This document shows, piece by piece, positions 26,453 through 34,983 of a DNA stretch of 64,000 bases. Source of the DNA: an uncultured Megasphaera sp. GTDB taxonomy: Bacteria; Bacillota; Negativicutes; Veillonellales; Megasphaeraceae. The DNA is taken from the NCBI GenBank assembly GCA_934202965.1, contig CAKPYN010000003.1, positions 1 through 64,000 of the forward strand. The letters are read 5' to 3'. The translations under genes and the position numbers were made by a program. The notes beneath the pieces were generated by a model, which ran no database searches, was not told where the DNA came from, and worked only from the letters and a program-made list of their open reading frames with translations. How positions within the stretch are numbered: position 1 is the first letter of the stretch; each line of letters opens with the position of its first letter.

Positions 26453-27982
26453 ATGTATCTATTCTTGCGTTTGCGCGATGCTTCGCTGCGAAAGCGACTC
26501 TTATTTGCCAATATTCTCATGGTCATCATTCCTGTATTTCTTTTATCAATTCTCGGCGCCTTTTTGTTTATTGGGCTGCATGTCACCGGTACGGCACGTG
26601 AAGGGGAATTGGCACTGTTATGGGCAAAAAAAGGACCGGCTATTCCTGTAACCTATGCTGTTAATGCCCTTCGTAAAGTAGTAGATACGCGAGATACGTT
26701 GCGAGAAAAAGATGTCATTCGCTTTTGCCGCACCTTGGAAGATAGAAATATTTACGTAACAATATATCAAAATAACCAGCCCTTATATACCTCTGCCGGT
26801 AAAGATAGCGAAGAAATTAAACAAACAGCACTCGTCCAAAGCAATTATTCTACAGCTATGATGCGTTGGACTGAAGGAACAGACGATTCTTTTATATTTA
26901 CGTATATAAGTCCCACTCATGACGCGGCTGTATATGCAATTGGACAATCGCCGCTTATCTCCTCATTAGACGAACGAAATACACTCCTGCGCAACGTATT
27001 AGAGATTTTGTTCTTTGTCATTCTGATTCTTGCCATCTTGCTGATTATTTGGTTAGGCATTTCTCTTTCTCATTTATTATCGCGACAAATTCTCGAGCCG
27101 TTAGCCGCTTTGCGTCATGCTTCCGATGAAATTCGGAAAGGCAATTTCAACGCACCACTCCTTGTTCCCACCCAAGACGAATTAGGACAGACATGCCGTG
27201 ATTTTGATGCGATGCGGCGCGAATTAAAAACAGCTCGAGAAGAACAGAAACGGTATGAACAAAATCGTAAAGAACTCATTGCCGGTATTTCTCATGACCT
27301 GGCTACACCGCTTACAATTGTTAAAGGATATGCCAGCGGTCTGCGTGACGGTATTGCCAAAACACCGGAGAAACAGCAACACTATATTGATGGGATTTAT
27401 ACAACAGCCTGCACAATGGAGCATCTCGTGGAAAGTCTTTTTCTCTTTTCCAAGCTCGATTTAGGCCGTATCCCCTTTACATGGGAAAACGTTTTATGTT
27501 ATCGTTATTTTGAAGATTTTGTACAGGAAAAAGCCCCTTTACTAGCAGCCCAAGGGATGACACTGCGTCTTGTCGGCACACCAACAAATACTAAAATTTC
27601 TATCGATCGCCTGCAATTTCGTCGCGTACTGGAAAATCTGTTGAACAATAGTTTAAAATATAAAAGCGATAGGTCTATTGATTTTACAGTTACCTTAGAA
27701 GAAACAGCTCATACTATGATCATTCACTGTGCCGATACTGGGCAAGGCGTATCGACTGAAAGCCTATCTAAATTATTTGACAGTTTTTATCGTACAGATG
27801 CAGCTCGTACTCACGTCACCAAAGGGAGCGGTCTGGGACTGGCCATTGCCAAACAGATTATTCTATCCATGCACGGCACAATCACTGCATCTCACACGCC
27901 AGGTGGCGGACTGACAATCTCTATAATCTTGCCGATTGTAAAGGAGGAGCCTATCTCTCATGAAACGTGTACTCATCATTGA
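26453..27982 (+). CDS. Sensor histidine kinase (HAMP-containing)
   Basis: Start set at MYLFLRLRDASLRKR, following GAGGGGG. The 509-aa kinase has a membrane helix near residues 15-41, an extracytoplasmic sensor of about 140 residues with no family I recognise, a second helix near 183-208, and a HAMP domain (SRQILEPLAALRHASDEIRKGNF). HisKA has the phosphorylated His in GISHDLATP (H281). The HATPase has the N box (LLNNSLKYK, about 397), G1 (DTGQGVS) and G2 (GSGLGLAIAK). It overlaps the response-regulator start by 23 bp, so the pair is translationally coupled with the kinase first. The stimulus is unknown. Confidence 0.92.
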   Translation: MYLFLRLRDASLRKRLLFANILMVIIPVFLLSILGAFLFIGLHVTGTAREGELALLWAKKGPAIPVTYAVNALRKVVDTRDTLREKDVIRFCRTLEDRNIYVTIYQNNQPLYTSAGKDSEEIKQTALVQSNYSTAMMRWTEGTDDSFIFTYISPTHDAAVYAIGQSPLISSLDERNTLLRNVLEILFFVILILAILLIIWLGISLSHLLSRQILEPLAALRHASDEIRKGNFNAPLLVPTQDELGQTCRDFDAMRRELKTAREEQKRYEQNRKELIAGISHDLATPLTIVKGYASGLRDGIAKTPEKQQHYIDGIYTTACTMEHLVESLFLFSKLDLGRIPFTWENVLCYRYFEDFVQEKAPLLAAQGMTLRLVGTPTNTKISIDRLQFRRVLENLLNNSLKYKSDRSIDFTVTLEETAHTMIIHCADTGQGVSTESLSKLFDSFYRTDAARTHVTKGSGLGLAIAKQIILSMHGTITASHTPGGGLTISIILPIVKEEPISHETCTHH

Positions 27983-28652
27983 AGATAACCTAGAAATTAC
28001 GGAATTAGAACGAGATTACTTAGAAGCAAATGATTTTTCCGTTGTCATATGCGGCGATGGAAAAAAAGGACTGGAATTAGCGTTGCATGAAGAATTCAAT
28101 CTCATCTTATTAGATATTATGCTTCCTAGTATGGATGGTTTTCAAGTTTGCCGTCAGATTCGCAAAGTCAAGGAAGTTCCCATCCTCATGGTCTCCGCAA
28201 AGCAAGAAGATATTGATAAAATCCGAGCATTAGGCTTAGGTGCCGATGACTATATCAGTAAACCTTTTAGTCCCAGTGAACTCGTAGCCCGTGTCAAAGC
28301 CCATATCAGTCGCTACGAACGATTAACACAAACTCAAGGTCAAGACACCACGGATATGCTGCGGCATGGTGACTTGGAAATCCAGTTAAAAAAACACCGC
28401 GTCTATGAACGCGGTCAAGAAATTACATTAACAAATTTAGAATTTGAACTTCTCGTCTTTTTTGCCAAACATCCGGGCATTGTCTTTAGCCGAGAACACT
28501 TATTTGATCGAGTTTGGGGACAAGAGGCCATGGGTGATACGGCAACGGTTATGGTACATGTGAATCGACTGCGGGAAAAAATCGAGCCGAATCCCAGTAA
28601 ACCTATCTATATAGAAACAGTTTGGGGCGCAGGCTATCGGTTTGCCGATTAG
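27960..28652 (+). CDS. OmpR/PhoB-type response regulator
   Basis: The 230-aa protein has a receiver domain with the acidic pocket (ED near residue 8-9), phosphoacceptor D52 in LILLDIMLPSMDG, the SAK motif near 80 and the KPF motif near 100. A winged-helix output domain follows (EITLTNLEFELLVFFAKHP; VWGQEAMGDTATVMVHVNRLREKIEPNP; YIETVWGAGYRF). It binds DNA as a dimer on phosphorylation by the kinase encoded just upstream. AAGGAGG lies inside the kinase gene before the ATG. No target operator can be named. It ends 28 nt before convergent rng. Confidence 0.95.
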   Translation: MKRVLIIEDNLEITELERDYLEANDFSVVICGDGKKGLELALHEEFNLILLDIMLPSMDGFQVCRQIRKVKEVPILMVSAKQEDIDKIRALGLGADDYISKPFSPSELVARVKAHISRYERLTQTQGQDTTDMLRHGDLEIQLKKHRVYERGQEITLTNLEFELLVFFAKHPGIVFSREHLFDRVWGQEAMGDTATVMVHVNRLREKIEPNPSKPIYIETVWGAGYRFAD

Positions 28653-28680
28653 GCCTGCACCCCAAGAATATATCATATAA

Positions 28681-30117
28681 TTATGGTGTCATATACGATA
28701 AAATAGAAAATACTTCCCGATTTGGATGGTGCGAATCTTCAAAATGAAGGGTTCGCGCCAATTCTTTTTCCAACGCTTCCCGTCTCTTTTTGTCCTGCAG
28801 GATTTCTAATACATCCGCATGAGCACTGATTAGCAGATCGCCTTTAACATGATTCGTATGAACCATATGACGCAAGCGACGAATAATCTGAATCGCAACG
28901 GATTCCGGCGAATATAAATATCCAGAACCATGGCAAACATTACACGGCGCGAATTGTACCTGATGCAGTCCCTGTCGTGATTTTTTACGCGTAATTTCCA
29001 CTAAATTAAGGGCTGTCATGCCAAGCACATGGGTTTTGGTTGAATCCGATGCCATTTCCCGTTCCAAAATTTGTAAAATTTCATCCCGTTTATCCGATTG
29101 TGCCATATCAATAAAATCAATAATAATGATGCCGCCAATATCCCGCAGCCGCAGCTGCCGGGCAATTTCCACTGCCGCTTCCTTATTCACATGAACAATC
29201 GTATCCTGCAGCGTACTATTGCCTGTATATTTGCCGCTATTGACATCAATGACCGTTAATGCTTCGGTGTGATCGAATACCAACGTACCACCAGACGGCA
29301 ATGATACTTCACGCGACAGCAAACCGCGCAGCTCATCTTCCAGCTGATACGATTCAAATATCGGTTGTTCTCCTTGATACAGTTCAATGCGATCTCTCCA
29401 AGGTTCTGTCACAAGCTGACGAATCCGTTCATACGCTTCTTTATCATCGACGATAACTTTTTTGACATCACTCGTCAAATGATCTCGCACCGTACGCATA
29501 ACCAAATCCGCTTCTCTATACAGAAGTGCATTTTTTTTGGTCACTTTGTACCGTTGCTGAATACTGTCCCATGTACGCAATAAATATTGAATATCGGTCA
29601 GCAGTTCTTCTTCTTCAATCCCTTTCGCAACAGTCCGAATAATCATTCCCATTCCCTTCGGCTTGTAGGCAGCAACAATCGCCCGCAGCCGATTCCGTTC
29701 TTCTTCATCACGTATCTTTTTGGATACGCCAATATAATCGACTGTTGGCATCAATACAGCATACCGGCCGGCTAAACTAATATTACCGGTTACCTTGGCG
29801 CCTTTGGTACCCCGTTCTTCCTTAATAACCTGTACCAGCAAGCTCTGCCCTACAGAAAGATGCATTTGCTGAATTTCTTCTTTTGTTGCAGCACGGGGAA
29901 AAATATCTCCTAAATATAAAAACGCATTCTTTTTGCGGCCAATATTGACAAACGCTGCCTGCATGGCCGGCAGTATATTTTGAATCGTTCCTTTATAAAT
30001 ATGATTGACAATATGATTTTCATCATCACGTTCTACGGCAAAATCACGCAGCTTGCCGTCCTCTATGACAGCCATCCGTGTTTCTTCCGGCATGATATTT
30101 CCTATAATTGTTTTCAT
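28681..30117 (-). CDS. rng: Ribonuclease G (Rne/Rng family)
   Basis: This 478-aa endoribonuclease has an embedded S1 domain (HIYKGTIQNILPAMQAAFVNIG), an RNase H-like/5'-sensor region, the DNase I-like catalytic part with metal aspartates (LTVIDVNSGKY; IIIIDFIDM), and the zinc-link cysteines (CNVCHGSG) near residue 390. There is no long C-terminal degradosome scaffold, so it is RNase G rather than RNase E. It cuts single-stranded AU-rich RNA and takes part in rRNA and mRNA processing. It is monocistronic by position. Confidence 0.94.
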   Translation of the reverse strand: MKTIIGNIMPEETRMAVIEDGKLRDFAVERDDENHIVNHIYKGTIQNILPAMQAAFVNIGRKKNAFLYLGDIFPRAATKEEIQQMHLSVGQSLLVQVIKEERGTKGAKVTGNISLAGRYAVLMPTVDYIGVSKKIRDEEERNRLRAIVAAYKPKGMGMIIRTVAKGIEEEELLTDIQYLLRTWDSIQQRYKVTKKNALLYREADLVMRTVRDHLTSDVKKVIVDDKEAYERIRQLVTEPWRDRIELYQGEQPIFESYQLEDELRGLLSREVSLPSGGTLVFDHTEALTVIDVNSGKYTGNSTLQDTIVHVNKEAAVEIARQLRLRDIGGIIIIDFIDMAQSDKRDEILQILEREMASDSTKTHVLGMTALNLVEITRKKSRQGLHQVQFAPCNVCHGSGYLYSPESVAIQIIRRLRHMVHTNHVKGDLLISAHADVLEILQDKKRREALEKELARTLHFEDSHHPNREVFSILSYMTP

Positions 30118-30305
30118 CAGCTACCCTCACTCTTTCTCTCTTGTGTCATTGTATCATACATTCACGGATTGGGCTACACTAACACACGGTTCTGTGATGT
30201 ATCCTATCTGCTATAATTGTACATGAATCAAAAAAAAGAAAGACTCCTCTTTGCCACAATGTCAAGTGATGAATTCATATTTCGTCAACAATTGTTTTAT
30301 TCAAC

Positions 30306-30334
30306 TTGCCGTCTTCTAAATAGCAAAATATAAT
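30306..30334 (+). promoter_or_regulatory. Promoter of the PrrC/RloC-like ATPase gene
   Basis: TTGCCG (30306-30311), a 17-bp spacer and TATAAT (30329-30334) lie 56 nt before the ATG; AGAGGAGG is the ribosome site. The rest of the 273-bp gap (30118-30390) is AT-rich with no other feature seen, and probably contains the left border of accessory block 2. Confidence 0.65.
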
Positions 30335-30390
30335 GAATAATACAAACAAGATTTTTTGACTATACGTGATTGAAATAGAGGAGGATTTTA

Positions 30391-32640
30391 ATGAAAATTA
30401 TCTTTTCATCAATAAAAAACAACAATATATTTGAAACAGATTTTGAACACCTTTCAAGTCAAAATGGGACAATCGAATTCAAGCATATGCAGGGTTCTGG
30501 TGGAATTGCTGTTATATATGCCCCAAACGGAACAGGGAAAACCAGTTTAGCTAACTTACTTGATGTTGAAGTATCCACTGAAAAAAACTCTTTTGTTGCT
30601 TCCGATGATCAAGGAAATACCATCACACCTGAAACTATGGCATTTCATGTGATACAAGATCAACTTAATAGAAATGTAATTAGAGGCAAAACTACTGATT
30701 ATCTGATTGGTGCACAAATTCGTCGAGAATATGAATTGAGGGATCAAATTAATGCCGCATTTCGAAATGCTTATGAACAACTCTCTTCAAAATATAAAGC
30801 TGAATTTAAAGTTTCTAAAGTAGGGGACTATCTTCTTACTCAAATAGAATCCGTGCAAGACACAACTCACCAAACGGCTTTTCAATATATTCGAAGTATT
30901 GTAAATACCAGACAACATGGAAAAGATATTGATCGTAATACATTTGTTGCATTTATTCGGAATGATGAGAACAGACCAAATCTTTTAGAAGTGGACACTA
31001 CCAAACGATCATTTATAATTACTGATTTATCGAAATCAAAGGTGGTGGAAAAAATTCTTGCCATCAAACCAGATGAAATTATAGCAGATACCAGTTCTGT
31101 TTTAGTTGAACGTCATGATGATGCAATTGGTATATTGAAAAAGTACCATTCTCTTGAAAGCTGCATTGTTTGTGACAATCATTCGTTTGATGGTGATGCA
31201 CTTCTTGAGAGCAAGAAAGAAAGCAGAAAACGTATTTATGATAACCTTGACAGAAAAACCAAAGATATCCTTGACAAAATTGTATGCAATAATTCCCTGA
31301 TTAGTGCTGATCCTTTTGAAATCAAAAGAATTGTCGGAACTTTTATTGCAGATGGCGATTTTACAGAGTTAATTAATTTGCAGCAAGAATTGAAGACGTA
31401 TGTAGATAACTTAGGCAGCGAAATGATTAACATTTTATTACACTGTTTTGATGGCACGGATTTTTTTCGTAATTTCGATGAACACGCTCAATTAGTTGAG
31501 ATGCAACCACAACTTGATTCAGAAGAGTTATTATTTATTGAAAATGTTATTAGTGAAAATATCGGAAAAGACATTACCATTGTTCGTGATGAAGATAATG
31601 ACAAGAATTACAAACTAAAAATAGGAGATAAAGATTTACTTGGTACAGATCGTAAAGATATGGAACTAAGCACTGGTGAACAAAATTTTATCTCTTTAGC
31701 GTTTGAATTGCTTCTTGCAAGACATTCTAATAAAGATTACATTGTTATGGACGATCCTATTTCCAGTTTTGACTCTGTATATAAAAATAAAATCGCTTTT
31801 TGTATCATTAAATTTTTAGAAAACAAGAAACAGATTATCCTCACTCACAACACAGATTTAGTCCGCCTACTCGATGTACAACTTAATAATTGTTTCAATT
31901 TGTATATTTTAAATAATGTACATAACGGAATGAACGGATTCATTTCTGTGTCTGAGAAAGAAAAGAAATTATTAATAAATCTTCATCAGTTGATATTGCT
32001 TTTCCAAAACAAGAACAACGAACTGATACCTGCAATTCGTGATAGAAGACAATTCCTTATGGCAATGGTTCCGTTCATGCGTGGATATGCACACATTAGT
32101 TTAGACCCAAATGATCGGTATGGGCAATTGTCAAATATCATGCATGGATATGGCGTTGGAAGTTTGGATGTAATACCGATTTATAATTCTCTTTTCGGGA
32201 ATGTGTTTAACGGATCAGAAATAATTAGTGTTTCTGATATTCTCAGCATAAATTGTAACAATTTGGATATTCTCAACGAGACACTCTTTCCGTTACTTGC
32301 TGACACGCTTGAACAGACACTTGTTTATTATCATCTTCGTATGAAAGTAGAAAAAGAACTGGTAGATATTTTCTCCATTCATACAAATGATACGACAATG
32401 TTGAATCAAATAATTCAACGTGCATTCAGGTGTCAAAATGCAGCTCCAAACTATGAACAGATGAGAGAATTTAGAGTGTTTTTTACAAGTAGGAAAACAC
32501 TCCTTAATGAATTCAACCATTTCGAGGGGAATATGAACATATTCCAACCTGCCATTGATATTACAAAATCAGCTCTGCAAAAAGAAATTGATGAAATTGA
32601 AGCTAAACTGACAGAAGTCAGATCGTCTGTGTCAGTATAA
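30391..32640 (+). CDS. AAA_13-type (PrrC/RloC-like) ATPase with CxxC hook
   Basis: The 749-aa protein has Walker A (YAPNGTGKTSLANLL, 43-57), a coiled middle region interrupted by a CIVC pair (C258, C261) that could form a zinc hook, an ABC signature (LSTGEQNF, about 427), Walker B/D-loop (YIVMDDPISSFDSVYKNK, about 450) and an H-loop (ILTHNTDLVRLL, about 486). The remaining 250 residues are a separate C-terminal domain with MRGYAHISL and NIMHGYG. Placement resembles the anticodon-nuclease domains of PrrC and RloC, but the Arg-Glu-His triad is not plain. AT-rich compared with flanking core genes. Likely a phage-defence effector. Confidence 0.7.
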   Translation: MKIIFSSIKNNNIFETDFEHLSSQNGTIEFKHMQGSGGIAVIYAPNGTGKTSLANLLDVEVSTEKNSFVASDDQGNTITPETMAFHVIQDQLNRNVIRGKTTDYLIGAQIRREYELRDQINAAFRNAYEQLSSKYKAEFKVSKVGDYLLTQIESVQDTTHQTAFQYIRSIVNTRQHGKDIDRNTFVAFIRNDENRPNLLEVDTTKRSFIITDLSKSKVVEKILAIKPDEIIADTSSVLVERHDDAIGILKKYHSLESCIVCDNHSFDGDALLESKKESRKRIYDNLDRKTKDILDKIVCNNSLISADPFEIKRIVGTFIADGDFTELINLQQELKTYVDNLGSEMINILLHCFDGTDFFRNFDEHAQLVEMQPQLDSEELLFIENVISENIGKDITIVRDEDNDKNYKLKIGDKDLLGTDRKDMELSTGEQNFISLAFELLLARHSNKDYIVMDDPISSFDSVYKNKIAFCIIKFLENKKQIILTHNTDLVRLLDVQLNNCFNLYILNNVHNGMNGFISVSEKEKKLLINLHQLILLFQNKNNELIPAIRDRRQFLMAMVPFMRGYAHISLDPNDRYGQLSNIMHGYGVGSLDVIPIYNSLFGNVFNGSEIISVSDILSINCNNLDILNETLFPLLADTLEQTLVYYHLRMKVEKELVDIFSIHTNDTTMLNQIIQRAFRCQNAAPNYEQMREFRVFFTSRKTLLNEFNHFEGNMNIFQPAIDITKSALQKEIDEIEAKLTEVRSSVSV

Positions 32641-32688
32641 TATTGGAATTTGTGAAACCAGATGTTACTTTTTATTTTTGTCATCAAA

Positions 32689-32727
32689 TACGATAGCCCT
32701 TCTCCGTAAAAAGAAAAGGGCTATCGC
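32689..32727. terminator. Hairpin between the ATPase and the recombinase remnant
   Basis: A 10-11-bp stem built of GATAGCCCTT and AAGGGCTATC separates the two convergent genes. T runs on either side are weak, so termination efficiency is uncertain. Confidence 0.5.
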
Positions 32728-32732
32728 CATAC

Positions 32733-34501
32733 TTATTCGTTCACTTCCGGTATCTCTCCCACAAAATTATAAACAATCCTAACTTCTTGGACTTTTTGTC
32801 CATCAACCTTCTTGACCTCGCCCACCAGAATGCGGCTGATGAGCCGGTTCAGCACCGTTTCATCCAACTCCTGAAGGTGGCATACTGCCGGATCTCCCGG
32901 ATAAAAGTACGGACTTCACTTTCCTGAGCATCGGACTGCTGAAGCATTCGCAACAGTTCCTGCAAACGGCGCTGATTTTCTTCCTGCTCCTGTTCCATGG
33001 TGGCTGTCAGCTTCACGAATCGCTGTTCGGAAAGGATACCCTTTGCTTTATCGGTATAAAGGTTCAGGAACATCTCATCAATTTCACGGTTTCTGGCTTC
33101 CAGTCGCTCACGCTCTTTCTGCATCTGAAAAGCATCTGCCATATATCTGCATTCCATTCGGCTGCTCAATCTCTGATAAAATGCGTCAGCATCTTTGAGT
33201 GCCTGTGTTGCCAATTCCTGAATATCCTTTAGAACTAAGTCATACAAATCTCTTGCCTCGATCTTATGGCTGGTGCAGGCGTTCTTACCCAACCGATTAT
33301 AGGTCTGGCAGATATAATAGGCTTTATCAATCGGCTCTCGCATTTCGCCGGTAAAACGGTTCTTACCGGTTCTTCCAACCTTTTCATATCGAACCTGCAT
33401 AGATTTTCCGCAGGTAGCACAGTAAATGATACCGTGGAACAGGTTGTAAAAGGGGCAGGCATTTCCCTGCATAATTGGTGGTCTGCGGTCAATCAGCTCC
33501 TGAATCTTATCCCATTCTTCCGGGGACACGATGGCTTCATGACAGTTTTCAATGATTTCCCATTCCTCACGGGGAACGATGTCATAGGTGTTGGAGCGAA
33601 TGCCTTTCTGGTGCGTCCGAAAAACCAGATGAGCACCTTTATAAAAGGGATTTCTCAGGATGTGGCTAATTCGGGAACCAGCCCAATAATAATAATTTTC
33701 TTGACGCTCTGTGTTGGACTTCACATGGGTGACGGGGATTTTTTCTTCCATCAGCTTTTTGGAAATTCTCATGTAGCCCAGCCCATCCAGCGCATAGTCA
33801 TAAATCTTGCGGATAATCGGTGATGTCTTTGGATCGATGATGAGATGCCCTTTATCCTCCGGATCACGCATCAAGCCCAACGGCGGTGTTCCTCCGCAGA
33901 ATTTTCCCTGTCTGGAACGGATCGTGATACCACTCAAAACCTTCTTGGATATATCCCGGCTATACATGTCATTTAGGATATTCTTAAATGGCGTGATGTC
34001 CATTTCCTGACGGGTCAGACTGTCCACTCCATCCGTAATGGCGAGAATGTGGATATGGGAACCAAATCGCCGTTCAAACTCCTCGTAAAATTCGCTGACA
34101 ATGAGTGCCAGAGTACCCGGTGGAATGGATTCTTCCATGGTGCCGATCTGGTAGATACTTTCCTCTGGGCAGGTCTTGTTATTTTTCAAGAGATCATCTA
34201 CAGTGCGGTTGCGCTCAATGTGCCGGGTTTTCTCGTTCCGGGCATTCTGGGCATCCACATGGTCGGAATAATGCTCATAGTAATACATCCTCTCAATTTC
34301 CTCAAAGCTGAAATCCGGTTGCTCAGGGCTTTCCCGAAAGTCGTGGGTTGTAAAGCCCCGGTAACAGTCCCAGTACACATTTTGTCTGGCACGCTCAGCG
34401 TCAATGTGTTCGCTGTTTTCCACATCGAACCGCCGGTCATTGTGCCGGGGATTGTAAGTGCCATGCTTCCCAGATCGTCCATTGTGTCTTGTTAATTTCA
34501 A
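32733..34501 (-). pseudogene. Chimeric relaxase-head/large serine recombinase, frameshifted
   Basis: The open frame (32849-34501, TTG start behind AGGAGG; a nearby ATG is out of frame) encodes 550 aa of two unrelated parts. Residues 1 to about 153 match the start of a relaxase-like protein common in mobilizable elements (LTRHNGRSGKHG, EESIYQIGTMEESIPP, RRFGSHIHIL) but stop before any HUH motif. From about 154 (AITDGVDSLTRQE) it is the zinc-ribbon/coiled-coil part of a TnpX-like large serine recombinase, with Cys pairs at YCATCGKSM and CTSHK. The resolvase catalytic Ser region is missing. Near 32875 the frame breaks; the expected tail (ELDETVLNRLI to a stop at 32733) continues in another frame. 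It is a deletion fusion and inactive as integrase. Confidence 0.85.
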
Positions 34502-34983
34502 ACATTTTTCCTCCTTCCTGCATAGATGTTCCGGGCTGGGGAGGGCGGCAAAGCCGCCAGACCTGCGAAGTTTTGCGTCAGGTAATATACCCAGTACAAG
34601 TTGACGCAGGCATCAACTTTCCCTGGGCAAGGCGTTTTACCCTTGACCCGATAGGGCGGCTGCCCTCAACCTGCCAATGGGCTCGTCTCCACTTCGTGTC
34701 GGTCGGTGCTTTTGCGGTGTTACCGCAAAGGTCGCCACCGGCGACCCGCACCCCTTGACCCCAACAGGGCGCTGCACCCCTGTACCCAGCGCAAAGGGAT
34801 TGCATCCCTCTGTACTCCCGCCCGGAGAAGCTGACGGCAAAAAAGATGGCCAGTCAGCTTTTCCGGTTTTTGAAGAAAGCTCCTCAGTCACTTTCTTCAA
34901 AAAGAAAAACCGATGCATTTCTCTTTTACGAAAAACGCATCGGTTCTTTGCACTAATTTTTATAGCGTGGTTTTATTGTTGCA
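34502..34983 (-). other. Hairpin-rich non-coding region, presumed oriT
   Basis: These 480 bases have no credible gene but hold at least six inverted repeats: 34545-34550/34554-34559, 34575-34581/34603-34609, 34709-34717/34723-34730, 34795-34800/34804-34809, a perfect 13-bp stem 34867-34879/34891-34903, and 34909-34916/34937-34944. Transfer origins of mobilizable elements usually lie directly upstream of the relaxase gene and contain such repeats; the 34575-34609 pair is the best nic-region candidate. This is position-based inference. GC content is high compared with the neighbouring ATPase gene. Confidence 0.45.
34907..34946 (-). terminator. Terminator of the restriction-like operon
   Basis: The stem 34909-34916/34937-34944 is followed on the minus strand by TTTTTC. 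It lies 38 nt after the stop codon of the GIY-YIG/helicase gene. Confidence 0.7.
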
